Positions 18,366 to 26,455 of a stretch of 64,000 nucleotides of DNA are shown in pieces. Position 1 is the stretch's first letter, and each line of letters starts with the position of its first letter. Position numbers and translations under genes: made by a program. Origin of the DNA: Klebsiella grimontii (lineage in GTDB: Bacteria; Pseudomonadota; Gammaproteobacteria; Enterobacterales; Enterobacteriaceae); NCBI RefSeq assembly GCF_900200035.1, contig NZ_FZTC01000015.1, positions 744,001 through 808,000 on the forward strand. The letters run 5' to 3'. The notes beneath the pieces are model-generated. The model saw nothing but the letters and a program-made list of their open reading frames with translations, was not told the DNA's origin and did no database searches.

Positions 18366-19589
18366 ATGCTCACTACCATCATTTATCGCAGCCATATCTG
18401 CGACAACGTGTCAATTAAATCGCTTGACAGCATGGTTGCTGAAGCAAATGTAAAAAATGGCCAGGAAGAGGTGTCGGGTATTTTGCTTTTTAACGGCACC
18501 CATTTTTTTCAATTATTAGAAGGGCCTGAAGAGAAGGTCGAGGGAATTTATCGCCGTATCTGCACAGACCCGCGGCACCATAATCTTGTTGAACTACTCA
18601 GGGATCATGGTCCGACGCGGCGCTTTGGCAAAATAGGTATGGAACTCTTTGATTTACGAGAGTATGACCGCGATGAAGTGCTGCAGGTTGTGCTGGATAA
18701 AGGGACCACGAAATATCAACTCACCTATGACGACAGAGCGCTCCATTTTTTCCGTACCTTCGTGGAAGCAACGGAAAAGGAGAACTATTACGAGATTCCA
18801 GCGGCCGAAAGCTGGGATTTTGTGACGGAAGGGGAAGCCTCGTATCCTGATACGCCGCTGGCGCGGGCCGAATGCAGTTTCGCGTTCCAGCCGGTTATCG
18901 ACCCGTTTGCGAAAGAGATCGTCTCCGTGGAAGCGCTGCTGCGTACCCCTTCCGGCGAATCGCCGGCGGTCTATTTTGATGGGCTGTCGCGAGAGGAAAT
19001 GTACTCGACGGACCTCCTCAGCAAGCGTATTGCCTTTGCTATGGCGGGACGTCTGCGCCTGCGTGGACGCACTCTGTCGATTAACCTGCTACCGATGACG
19101 TTGGTTAATATTCCCGGGGCTGTCGAATTTCTGCTGGCGGAAATTGAATCCAATGGTTTGATTCCAGAACAAATTATCGTGGAATTCACCGAGAGTGAAG
19201 CCATTTCCCGCGTTGATGAATTCACCGATTCCGTACGAAAGCTCAAGTCCGCGGGAATTCGCGTGGCGATCGATCACTTTGGCGCCGGATTTGCCGGGCT
19301 TTTGCTGCTGGCCCAGTTTCAGCCGGACCGCATTAAGATTAATCGCCAATTGGTCAAAGATATCCATAAGCACGGCCCAAAACAGGCCATCGTGCAGGCC
19401 ATTATTAAATGCTGTAATTCGCTGGAAATCGCCATTTCAGCGGTGGGCGTTGAGCAGCCGGAGGAGTGGATGTGGCTGGAGTCTGCGGGCATTATCCATT
19501 TCCAGGGTAATTTATTTGCCAGACCGTGTCTGGGGGGAATTCCCGCGGTAGCATGGCCTGAGAAAAAAACAGCGTGGGAGCTTCTTTAA
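18366..19589 (+). CDS. bluF: Blue-light sensor BluF (BLUF domain plus degenerate EAL domain)
   Basis: The 407-aa protein starts MLTTIIYRS. The N-terminal BLUF domain (about residues 1-95) keeps the flavin hydrogen-bond residues Tyr7, Asn31 and Gln49. The C-terminal EAL domain (about 155-400) is degenerate: the usual DDFG is DHFGAGFAG and the EGVE motif is VGVEQ, so phosphodiesterase activity is unlikely. This matches E. coli BluF (YcgF), which antagonises the repressor BluR by direct contact in blue light and cold, unlike active K. pneumoniae BlrP1. The frame is open to 18255, but ATG 18366 gives the family start. bluR follows 186 bp downstream. Confidence 0.92.
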   Translation: MLTTIIYRSHICDNVSIKSLDSMVAEANVKNGQEEVSGILLFNGTHFFQLLEGPEEKVEGIYRRICTDPRHHNLVELLRDHGPTRRFGKIGMELFDLREYDRDEVLQVVLDKGTTKYQLTYDDRALHFFRTFVEATEKENYYEIPAAESWDFVTEGEASYPDTPLARAECSFAFQPVIDPFAKEIVSVEALLRTPSGESPAVYFDGLSREEMYSTDLLSKRIAFAMAGRLRLRGRTLSINLLPMTLVNIPGAVEFLLAEIESNGLIPEQIIVEFTESEAISRVDEFTDSVRKLKSAGIRVAIDHFGAGFAGLLLLAQFQPDRIKINRQLVKDIHKHGPKQAIVQAIIKCCNSLEIAISAVGVEQPEEWMWLESAGIIHFQGNLFARPCLGGIPAVAWPEKKTAWELL

Positions 19590-19660
19590 ATTTTTTCTGC
19601 GGTGGAGTGCATGTTTACGTAAAAAAACGTAGTGAACGGTAAAATAATTATTCTTTTTTG

Positions 19661-19719
19661 ACCTGTACATTGGCGTCCGACCTGTTTATTTTAACTGTAC
19701 AAGAAAAGTTAATTGTACA
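19661..19719. promoter_or_regulatory. Putative BluR sites upstream of bluR
   Basis: The bluF-bluR gap holds ACCTGTACAT (19661) with a near copy ACCTGTTTAT 19 bp on, and TTAACTGTACAA (19691) with TTAATTGTACAA 18 bp on. These two direct-repeat pairs lie 57-115 bp before bluR, suggesting a separate promoter and autoregulation. Confidence 0.55.
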
Positions 19720-19775
19720 ACCTGGCTAAATTAGTTAATTTAGTCGGGAAAGTATTTTCAGGTTAGAGGGCGCTA

Positions 19776-20507
19776 ATGGCATATTACAGCATCGGTGAAG
19801 TTGCCGAACGTTGCGGAATCAACCCCGTGACTTTGCGTGCATGGCAGCGGAGATATGGTTTGCTCAAGCCGCAGAGAAGCGAGGGAGGGCACCGCCAGTT
19901 TGACGAGGAGGACGTTCAGCGCATTGAGGAAATCAAACGCTGGATCGATCGGGGGGTTTCGGTTGGCAAGGTAAAGGCGCTACTGGAAGGCCAGCAGCCT
20001 GAATCGCACGACGCAGCCGTTCTGCTCCAGGAAGAGATGATGTCTCTTCTGCGACTTGTACAGCCCGCGAAATTACGTACCCGCATCATGTCTCTCAGCC
20101 ATGAATATCCCGTAGATAAACTTATTGACCGGCTTTTTGTCCCGGTGCGCAGCAAGCTCAATCTCGATCAGAACACCTCCCTGGCCATCATCAGTATGCT
20201 GGACGGTATCCTGATTGATTGCGTGGCGCTTATTCTTGCGGAGTCGCGCAAAAAGGTGGGTAAAGAGACCCTGCTGGTTGGCTGGGGAAACGAAGATCGT
20301 ACCCGGTTGTGGCTGGAAGCGTGGCGTTTATCGCAGCGCGCCTGGCACGTCAACGTGCTGGCAGAGCCGCTTGACTCTCCCCGCCCGGAATTATTCCCCG
20401 GACAGCATATTTTTGTCTGGACTGGCCGCGCGCTGACCCCTTTGCAGGCAGAATTACTGAGCCACTGGCAAAGCCAGGGCTACACTATCGAGTTTCACGG
20501 AGAGTAA
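19776..20507 (+). CDS. bluR: MerR-like repressor BluR
   Basis: The 243-aa protein has an N-terminal MerR winged helix ([39 protein letters not shown], about residues 4-42) and a C-terminal B12-binding-like domain that lacks an obvious cobalamin motif. It is close to E. coli BluR (YcgE), repressor of ycgZ-ymgABC and partner of BluF. In this genome it lies downstream of bluF on the same strand. Repeated TGTACA elements precede it. It converges on the LuxR-like gene across a GCGGAA/TTCCGC hairpin. Confidence 0.93.
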   Translation: MAYYSIGEVAERCGINPVTLRAWQRRYGLLKPQRSEGGHRQFDEEDVQRIEEIKRWIDRGVSVGKVKALLEGQQPESHDAAVLLQEEMMSLLRLVQPAKLRTRIMSLSHEYPVDKLIDRLFVPVRSKLNLDQNTSLAIISMLDGILIDCVALILAESRKKVGKETLLVGWGNEDRTRLWLEAWRLSQRAWHVNVLAEPLDSPRPELFPGQHIFVWTGRALTPLQAELLSHWQSQGYTIEFHGE

Positions 20508-20523
20508 GCGAGAGAGGGGGTTA

Positions 20524-20560
20524 GCAGCGGAACATTTTTAGAGATGTTATTCCGCCGCTT
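20524..20560. terminator. Possible hairpin between convergent bluR and LuxR-like gene
   Basis: AGCGGAACAT and ATGTTATTCCGCCGCT form an imperfect stem with a T-rich loop between the two convergent genes. There is no clean T tail, so it is only a weak terminator candidate. Confidence 0.35.
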
Positions 20561-20601
20561 GTCTTCCCGATGCGTGACCAGGTTGGCCGTTCGGTAAACT
20601 G

Positions 20602-21156
20602 TCAGAAATTGCGCTGGGTCCAGGCTTTAAATGTTTCGCTGCGGCTAATATTAAAAAAATCTGTCCGGCCCGAGCAGCCAAGTTTTTTAATTAAGGTCAG
20701 GCGAATTTGATAAATTGTTTTAATATGTAAATTCAGCGACTTCCCTATATTTACCATCGCTTCGCCATCGTTCATCAGACGAATCACTTCTTTTTCACGA
20801 CTAGTAAAAATAATATTTTCTGATTCCCTGTCAGGCTTCTTACCGAACAAGGTAGGGCGGAGAATAAAAGATTTTATCTCAGCCGGCGTGGCGCGCGCAG
20901 GAATTCTGTACATCGGCAGCTCGCTCAGAAAGTTTAAATCATTGCCATCGGTGAGCAGGACAAAACGAACTCTTTTGCGATCATAATGATGATTGAGCAC
21001 CGCATAATAGTTATCGCTGGTGAAAAAGACATATTTTCCATGAAAACAGCCTGGTGATAACGAATCCAGTACCAGCTGTAATCCTTGACGAAGAAGGTTA
21101 TTGTTAATCCAAAGATCGTAATGATTAAAAAAGTGACCTTGCTTGTCGTTGTTCAT
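20602..21156 (-). CDS. LuxR-type helix-turn-helix regulator
   Basis: The 184-aa protein has a C-terminal LuxR/GerE HTH: IIFTSREKEVIRLMNDGEAMVNIGKSLNLHIKTIYQIRLTLIKKLG (about residues 114-159). The N-terminal part has no clear receiver Asp pattern or autoinducer motif, so it is an orphan regulator in the style of FimZ/RcsA/CsgD-like proteins. A strong GGAGG precedes the ATG. It is 58 bp downstream of the 72-codon gene and probably co-transcribed. The spacing and shared TGTACA motifs upstream of that gene suggest it is part of the BluR output. Targets are unknown. Confidence 0.75.
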   Translation of the reverse strand: MNNDKQGHFFNHYDLWINNNLLRQGLQLVLDSLSPGCFHGKYVFFTSDNYYAVLNHHYDRKRVRFVLLTDGNDLNFLSELPMYRIPARATPAEIKSFILRPTLFGKKPDRESENIIFTSREKEVIRLMNDGEAMVNIGKSLNLHIKTIYQIRLTLIKKLGCSGRTDFFNISRSETFKAWTQRNF

Positions 21157-21214
21157 TTGTCCTCCGAGGCAGAAATGTTAATGCTGGCTTAATTTAACAA
21201 ATCACATATCACGC

Positions 21215-21433
21215 TTAGTGATGACTTTTGGCGCGTAGCATATGCAGCGTTTGGATATATAAGTCGGCGAGAATTTCATTTTTCTCGATATTCAGGCGAC
21301 GCTGCACCTCAACGATTAAACGATCGTGGCTGACGGCTTCACTCTGCGTCTGGGCCTGCACCATATGTTCGATATTTTTCAGCAAAGCCGAGTTTGCAAT
21401 AAACTCTGCGGGAATGGTGTTTTTAGTCTGCAT
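21215..21433 (-). CDS. Small hypothetical protein (72 aa) upstream of the LuxR-type gene
   Basis: The product contains NSALLKNIEHMVQAQTQSEA and RLIVEVQRRLNIEKNEILAD and ends LYIQTLHMLRAKSHH. It is hydrophilic, predicted mostly helical, and has no signal peptide or membrane segment. I do not recognise the family with certainty; size, helical character and location suggest a connector protein like YmgA/AriR, but similarity is not clear. It leads a probable two-gene operon with the LuxR-type gene. A long AT-rich leader region with three TGTACA elements lies upstream. Confidence 0.6.
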   Translation of the reverse strand: MQTKNTIPAEFIANSALLKNIEHMVQAQTQSEAVSHDRLIVEVQRRLNIEKNEILADLYIQTLHMLRAKSHH

Positions 21434-21611
21434 GGTATATCTCGAGTCATATTAGGCAATAAATCACCAAACAAAGATGTGGATAGCCATCATCTTTGCG
21501 ATACGGTTCTTCACCATCTCAAAGGAAATGGTGCGCATTTTTTTAAATCATAAGAATGCTGTAATGCAGGATTTAAAACTTACGTAATAACTATAGTCAC
21601 GATTTTCAGGA

Positions 21612-21725
21612 TGTACAATTTTTACGAATTAATTTTGTACATTTAGTTTGTTTTTTTAACACCTCATAATAAAGCATTGTTTTTATTAGTTATTATTTGT
21701 AAAGATAATGTGAAAAACTTGTACA
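21612..21725. promoter_or_regulatory. TGTACA elements upstream of the 72-aa/LuxR operon
   Basis: TGTACAA (21612) and TTGTACA (21635) form an inverted pair, and ACTTGTACAT (21717) repeats the element seen before ycgZ. They lie in the 415-bp gap 21434-21848, which contains only this operon's promoter region and the ybhC terminator. The same DNA word marks the ycgZ and bluR promoters. Confidence 0.5.
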
Positions 21726-21814
21726 TAGCGGCGTTCTGCGGCGAACGGGCGGTCGTGTCGATGATGGCGCGCGGGTGAGGGCGATGGAGAAGGGAGAGGG
21801 TAAAGCAGAAAGAC

Positions 21815-21837
21815 AAAGGGGGAAGGGCTCCCCCTTT
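21815..21837 (-). terminator. Probable hairpin terminator of ybhC
   Basis: AAAGGGGGA / TCCCCCTTT flanks a 5-nt loop 12 bp after the ybhC stop. The T tail on the minus strand is poor. Confidence 0.5.
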
Positions 21838-21848
21838 CGGTTTGAGCG

Positions 21849-23132
21849 TTACTGCTTCGGCTCTGCGACGACAACGCTTCCCACGCCGCGGTTGTTGTAT
21901 TCCCACATGCGGTTGAAGTTCGCGTCGTTCAGGTTACGCTGCGGGTTGCCTTTGGCATCCGCGGTACCGGTGTTGCCGCTAAACGGACGGTTAGAAGCGA
22001 CGGCATCAGCCCACGGTTTGGCAACATTAAAGCCTTCATTAATGACGCTATCGCGAATCACGACCTGGCCGTTGGTGTTGCCGTCAACGTCCAGAGAACG
22101 GCCCAGCTGCGCGACGTTATCGCCGGAAGCGGTAAAGCGGCTGTTCACCGCGAGGAAGCCGTAGGTCACGCTCTTAAGGGTCGCCGGAGCAAAAACGTAA
22201 CCCTCTTTCTGGGTGCGTGAGTTGACCACGCGGAAGTCGGTATTATCGAACACCACCGCCCCACGGCCGGAAACGATGTCGACGTCGCCTTCTATATAGC
22301 TGTTACTGACCAGCGTACGGGTCTGACGGTTATCCTGCAGGCGGTTTTGTACGCCGCTGTTGGTCACGAAAAAGGTGTTCTGGCGGCCAAGGATGTTCAC
22401 GTTGTTAATCTGCACCCGATCGCCATCGCTACGCAGCGCCACGGCCTGATGGGTGCCCGCGTCTACGCTGTCGCCGAGGTTGTTGGCGATAGTCAGGTTC
22501 TGCAGCTGGAGATCGTTGTTCTGCGACCAGAAAACCGCTGAGCACATCACACCAATGGTGGCGGTACGTTTGTTCTGGCAGCTGTCGTACATATACCAGG
22601 CCGGTTTACCCGGCATATATTTACCGCCCGGATTAACCTGATGACGCCAGGAGACCGGATCCATTTCTGAATCAATTGCGGCGCTAATTTTTACGTCAAT
22701 CGGCTTCTCGCCGGTGCCGTACAGGGTCAGCGCGCCGGGTGCCGCCGGCACGTAGACGGTGCCGGCATATTCGCCCGGCATAATGGCGATAAACTGGCGA
22801 CGATTAGAATGGCGGGTAATCGCTGCATCCACCGCGGCCTGAATGGTGGTGTGGGTTACCCCCTGGGTACCCGCAGGCCCAACGACAAAATCCGGCTGCG
22901 CCGGGAGGCTGATGGCGGACGGCGTCCACGCAGCGGCGTTCGGATCGAGAGACTGGAAATAGCTCGCCGGTAAAAAGTTCTTCGCCTCATCGGCGGTTAA
23001 AACAGGACGAGAGGCCGTGCCCGGCGCAGTCTGCGTTGAGGGCTGTTGATCGGCAGGCGTCGAACTACAGGCGGACAACGTCACGCCAAAGGCCAGCGCC
23101 AGCGCCAGGCGGGAAACGGAATATGTGTTCAT
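21849..23132 (-). CDS. ybhC: YbhC, outer-membrane lipoprotein with pectinesterase fold
   Basis: The 427-aa protein begins with a lipoprotein signal (lipobox LSAC, Cys22). A right-handed beta-helix pectin-methylesterase-like domain follows: HTTIQAAVDAAI, QNLTIANN, AVALRSDGDRVQINN and GDVDIVSGRGAVVFDN, with the catalytic-type Asp and Gln positions. E. coli YbhC (also called PemB-like) is an outer-membrane lipoprotein reported to have acyl-CoA thioesterase activity; true pectinase action is doubtful. In E. coli it neighbours ybhB, but here the hut locus lies between. Confidence 0.9.
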   Translation of the reverse strand: MNTYSVSRLALALAFGVTLSACSSTPADQQPSTQTAPGTASRPVLTADEAKNFLPASYFQSLDPNAAAWTPSAISLPAQPDFVVGPAGTQGVTHTTIQAAVDAAITRHSNRRQFIAIMPGEYAGTVYVPAAPGALTLYGTGEKPIDVKISAAIDSEMDPVSWRHQVNPGGKYMPGKPAWYMYDSCQNKRTATIGVMCSAVFWSQNNDLQLQNLTIANNLGDSVDAGTHQAVALRSDGDRVQINNVNILGRQNTFFVTNSGVQNRLQDNRQTRTLVSNSYIEGDVDIVSGRGAVVFDNTDFRVVNSRTQKEGYVFAPATLKSVTYGFLAVNSRFTASGDNVAQLGRSLDVDGNTNGQVVIRDSVINEGFNVAKPWADAVASNRPFSGNTGTADAKGNPQRNLNDANFNRMWEYNNRGVGSVVVAEPKQ

Positions 23133-23330
23133 ATTGCTCCGGGCAAGAATAAATTAAGAGGATAAGTCCTTTAAAGCCTGCTGTTTTATACCAACTTAAA
23201 CGAAACGGGAAGATGTAGCGCAAAAAAGTTGTTTCCTTTACATAGCGAGCGGCTGGAATGGATCGCTTTTGATCACAAATAAATAACATTCGCCGCTGTC
23301 GGGTTGACATTTCGCGCGGGATCAAAATAA

Positions 23331-23342
23331 ATGTCTATACAA
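23331..23342. promoter_or_regulatory. HutC-type operator upstream of hutI
   Basis: ATGTCTATACAA is the reverse complement of TTGTATAGACAT. It shares the core TTGTATAGACA with the palindrome before hutU and ends 20 bp before the hutI start codon. HutC binding is inferred from the shared word. Confidence 0.6.
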
Positions 23343-23362
23343 CCCATGACAAGTTGACGGCT

Positions 23363-24580
23363 ATGACACACACCCTTTCCGAACGCGTAATCTGGCGAAA
23401 CGCCCGCCTTGCCACACTCGATCCCCGTTCCTCTCAGCCTTACGGGCTGCTGGATCATCATGCGCTGCTGGTACGCAACGGACGTATCGAAGCGATTGTG
23501 CCAGAAGGCGAGGCGCCCGCAGGGCAGAGTATTGACCTCGGCGGCAGACTGCTTACGCCGGGGCTGATTGATTGCCATACGCACCTGGTCTTCGGCGGCA
23601 GCCGGGCGCAGGAGTGGGAGCAGCGCCTCAACGGCGTCTCCTACCAGACCATTAGCGCCAACGGCGGCGGCATTAACGCGACCGTGCGCGCCACCCGCGA
23701 TAGCAGCGAAGCCGAACTGCTGGCGCTGGCCCGGCAGCGGCTGGCTCGTCTGCTGCGCGAAGGCGTCACTACGCTCGAGATTAAATCCGGCTACGGGCTG
23801 GATCTCGCAAACGAGCGCAAAATGCTGCGGGTCGTACAGCAGCTTGCCGCGACGCATGCCGTCGAGGTTTCGCCAACGCTGCTCTCCGCCCACGCCACGC
23901 CGCCGGAATATAAAGGCGACCCGGACGGCTATATCAATCTGGTGTGTGAAACCATTCTACCCACGCTGTGGGAAGAGGGGCTATTTGAAAGCGTCGATGC
24001 CTTCTGCGAAAACGTTGGCTTTAGCCCGACGCAAACGGAACGGATTTACAGCACGGCCCAGGCATTGGGTATTCCGGTAAAAGGACACGTCGAGCAGCTC
24101 TCTTCGCTGGGCGGCGCCGAATTAGTGAGCCGCTATCACGGTCTTTCCGCCGACCATATCGAATACCTGACGCCGGAAGGCGTGGCGGCGATGAGCCGCA
24201 GCGGTACCGTGGCGGTGCTCCTGCCCGGCGCGTTCTATTTCCTTAACGAAACCCGCAGGCCGCCGGTTGAACTGCTGCGTGAATATCAGGTCCCGATGGC
24301 GGTGGCGACGGACTACAATCCCGGCACCAGCCCCTTTGCCAGTCTGCATCTGGCGATGAATATGGCCTGCGTGAAATTTGGCTTAACGCCGGAGGAGGCG
24401 TGGGCAGGCGTGACGCGTCATGCGGCGCAGGCGCTGGGCCGCCAGGCGAGCCACGGCCAGCTGGCGCCGGGCTTTGTTGCCGATTTCGCTATCTGGGATG
24501 CGGAGCATCCGGTGGAGATGGTTTATGAGCCCGGGCGCAGTCCGCTCTGGCAGCGCGTCGTTCGTGGAGAAATCGTATGA
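23363..24580 (+). CDS. hutI: Imidazolonepropionase
   Basis: HutI hydrolyses 4-imidazolone-5-propionate to N-formimino-L-glutamate, the third step of histidine breakdown. The 405-aa amidohydrolase shows [21 protein letters not shown] (metal-binding HxH, about residues 72-92), [15 protein letters not shown] and [14 protein letters not shown] with the metal Asp. A TTG codon three positions upstream is in frame, but the ATG at 23363 is preferred. The stop overlaps hutG by 4 bp (ATGA). It heads the hutIGC operon. Confidence 0.95.
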   Translation: MTHTLSERVIWRNARLATLDPRSSQPYGLLDHHALLVRNGRIEAIVPEGEAPAGQSIDLGGRLLTPGLIDCHTHLVFGGSRAQEWEQRLNGVSYQTISANGGGINATVRATRDSSEAELLALARQRLARLLREGVTTLEIKSGYGLDLANERKMLRVVQQLAATHAVEVSPTLLSAHATPPEYKGDPDGYINLVCETILPTLWEEGLFESVDAFCENVGFSPTQTERIYSTAQALGIPVKGHVEQLSSLGGAELVSRYHGLSADHIEYLTPEGVAAMSRSGTVAVLLPGAFYFLNETRRPPVELLREYQVPMAVATDYNPGTSPFASLHLAMNMACVKFGLTPEEAWAGVTRHAAQALGRQASHGQLAPGFVADFAIWDAEHPVEMVYEPGRSPLWQRVVRGEIV

Positions 24581-25533
24581 AGCTATGGCAACCTACCCCC
24601 GCCGCGCTTTGGCAGGGACGCGACGACAGCGCGGAGGCGGCCAACGCGCTGCGCCTGTTTCAGACTATCGTCCGGGCCGAGCGTTTTGAGCCGGAGATGC
24701 TGGCTGGCGACATTGCCCTGCTGGGATTCGCCTGTGATGAAGGGGTTCGGCGCAATAAAGGGCGCACCGGCGCTGAAAGGGGGCCGGAAACCCTGCGCCG
24801 GGCGCTGGCCAATATGGCCAGCCATGACGGACATGACCGCTGCGTGGATATGGGGACTATCTATGTGGCGGACGACGCGCTGGAGGCAGCGCAGCAGGCG
24901 CTGCGCGAAGCGGTAACCGCCTGCCAACGCGCGGGCAAGCGTACGCTGGTCCTCGGCGGCGGTCATGAGACGGCCTTCGGCCACGGCGCCGGGGTTCTGG
25001 ACGCGTTTCCCGGGGAGGAGGTCGGCATTATTAATCTTGACGCGCATCTGGATTTACGTATCGCCGACCGGGCCAGCTCCGGTACGCCATTCCGTCAGCT
25101 GGCGCTGGCCTGCGAAGCGCAGCGGCGCGCTTTTCATTACGCCTGCATCGGCGTGAGCCGCGCCGCCAATACCCAGGCGCTGCTGGACGAGGCCGCCCGC
25201 CGCGGGGTGACGATTATCGAAGATCTCGATGTGCTTAACGCTTTCGAAGCGCGAGCGATCCCGGAACTCGCGCGTAATATCGCCCGCTACGATCGCCTGT
25301 ATCTGACTATCGATCTCGACGTGCTGCCCGCGCGCGAAATGCCCGCCGTCTCCGCGCCTGCCGCGCTCGGCATCCCGTTGGCCACGCTGCTGCGCATCGT
25401 CGAGCCGCTGTGCCGCAGCGGTAAGCTCCAGGCGGTGGATCTGGTGGAGTTTAACCCGCAGTACGATATTGATAGCCAGGGAGCCCGCGCGGCAGCGCGT
25501 CTGGCGTGGCAAATCGCCCATTGGTGGCAGTAG
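24577..25533 (+). CDS. hutG: Formimidoylglutamase
   Basis: HutG splits N-formimino-L-glutamate into glutamate and formamide. The 318-aa product belongs to the arginase/ureohydrolase family, with manganese motifs GGGHETAFG (about residues 127-135), NLDAHLDLR and TIDLDVLP. This is the one-step formamide-releasing branch, as in Klebsiella aerogenes. It is translationally coupled to hutI and precedes hutC by 53 bp. Confidence 0.95.
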   Translation: MKLWQPTPAALWQGRDDSAEAANALRLFQTIVRAERFEPEMLAGDIALLGFACDEGVRRNKGRTGAERGPETLRRALANMASHDGHDRCVDMGTIYVADDALEAAQQALREAVTACQRAGKRTLVLGGGHETAFGHGAGVLDAFPGEEVGIINLDAHLDLRIADRASSGTPFRQLALACEAQRRAFHYACIGVSRAANTQALLDEAARRGVTIIEDLDVLNAFEARAIPELARNIARYDRLYLTIDLDVLPAREMPAVSAPAALGIPLATLLRIVEPLCRSGKLQAVDLVEFNPQYDIDSQGARAAARLAWQIAHWWQ

Positions 25534-25586
25534 CGATTCAGTATATTCTGGACGTTTCGCGCCCATTCGCACAAGGAAGCCCGGCC

Positions 25587-26312
25587 ATGTTCTCATCGCA
25601 ACCTCGTTCCGCGCCTGCGCCTTTCTATGAAAAGGTGAAACAGGCTATCAGCGAAAAGATCCACAGCGGCGTCTGGCGTCCGCACGATCGCATTCCTTCG
25701 GAGGCGGAACTGGTGGCGCAGTTTGGCTTTAGCCGGATGACCATCAATCGGGCGCTGCGCGAACTGACTGATGAAGGCCTGCTGGTGCGATTACAGGGGG
25801 TAGGGACGTTTGTCGCAGAGCCGAAAGGGCAGTCGGCGCTGTTTGAAGTGCGCAGCATCGCCGAAGAAATTGCCTCTCGTCATCATCAGCACCGCTGTGA
25901 AGTATTGCTGCTGGAGGAAACGCAGGCCGACCTGATTCAGGCCGCGGCGCTGAACGTGGCCGCCGGTACGCGGATTTTCCATTCGCTAATGGTGCATTTT
26001 GAAAACGACGTCCCGGTACAGATTGAGGACCGCTGCGTCAACGCCGCCGTGGTGCCGGACTATCTGCGTCAGGACTATACCGCCACCACGCCCCACGACT
26101 ACCTGTCGCTCATCGCCCCGCTGACCGAAGGGGAGCATATTGTCGAGGCGGTGCAGGCAACGGCTGAGGAGTGCGCGCTGTTGCACATTCACGCGCACGA
26201 CCCCTGTTTGCTGATCCGCCGCCGCACCTGGTCCACTACCCATATCGTCTCCCACGCGCGTCTGCTTTTCCCCGGCAGCCGCTACCGTCTGCAGGGCCAT
26301 TTTGCTTCCTGA
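25587..26312 (+). CDS. hutC: Histidine utilisation repressor HutC
   Basis: HutC represses the hut operons until urocanate binds. The 241-aa protein has a GntR winged helix (KQAISEKIHSGVWRPHDRIPSEAELVAQFGFSRMTINRALREL, about residues 18-60) and a UTRA effector domain. It ends SHARLLFPGSRYRLQGHF, which is typical for HutC. The frame is open upstream into hutG, but the ATG at 25587 has AAGGA before it. It is transcribed with hutIG, so it represses itself, and its operators lie before hutI and hutU. Confidence 0.95.
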   Translation: MFSSQPRSAPAPFYEKVKQAISEKIHSGVWRPHDRIPSEAELVAQFGFSRMTINRALRELTDEGLLVRLQGVGTFVAEPKGQSALFEVRSIAEEIASRHHQHRCEVLLLEETQADLIQAAALNVAAGTRIFHSLMVHFENDVPVQIEDRCVNAAVVPDYLRQDYTATTPHDYLSLIAPLTEGEHIVEAVQATAEECALLHIHAHDPCLLIRRRTWSTTHIVSHARLLFPGSRYRLQGHFAS

Positions 26313-26351
26313 TCTTCCTGCGCGTCGGCAAAACGTGATTGCTGACGCAAT

Positions 26352-26366
26352 ATAACAAAAATGTAT
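26352..26366. promoter_or_regulatory. Predicted NAC site of hutUH
   Basis: ATA-N9-TAT, the NAC consensus, lies about 90 bp upstream of the hutU start. NAC activation of hutUH under nitrogen limitation is established in Klebsiella aerogenes from a site near -64; the match here is by pattern. Confidence 0.6.
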
Positions 26367-26395
26367 CATTTGTGTTAAATCCTGGCTTGCGCATG

Positions 26396-26409
26396 CTTGT
26401 ATAGACAAG
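26396..26409. promoter_or_regulatory. HutC-type operator upstream of hutU
   Basis: CTTGT-ATAG-ACAAG is a 14-bp palindrome 46 bp before hutU. It resembles Pseudomonas HutC sites and shares its core with the hutI site. Confidence 0.65.
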
Positions 26410-26455
26410 TATATGTATCTACGTACACAACGTTAATTGTCAGGAGAAAACCCCG

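Noticed and set aside
20054-20062. ACTTGTACA match inside bluR
   Set aside because: It lies within the coding sequence in a conserved protein region; codon content explains it, so I do not count it as an operator.
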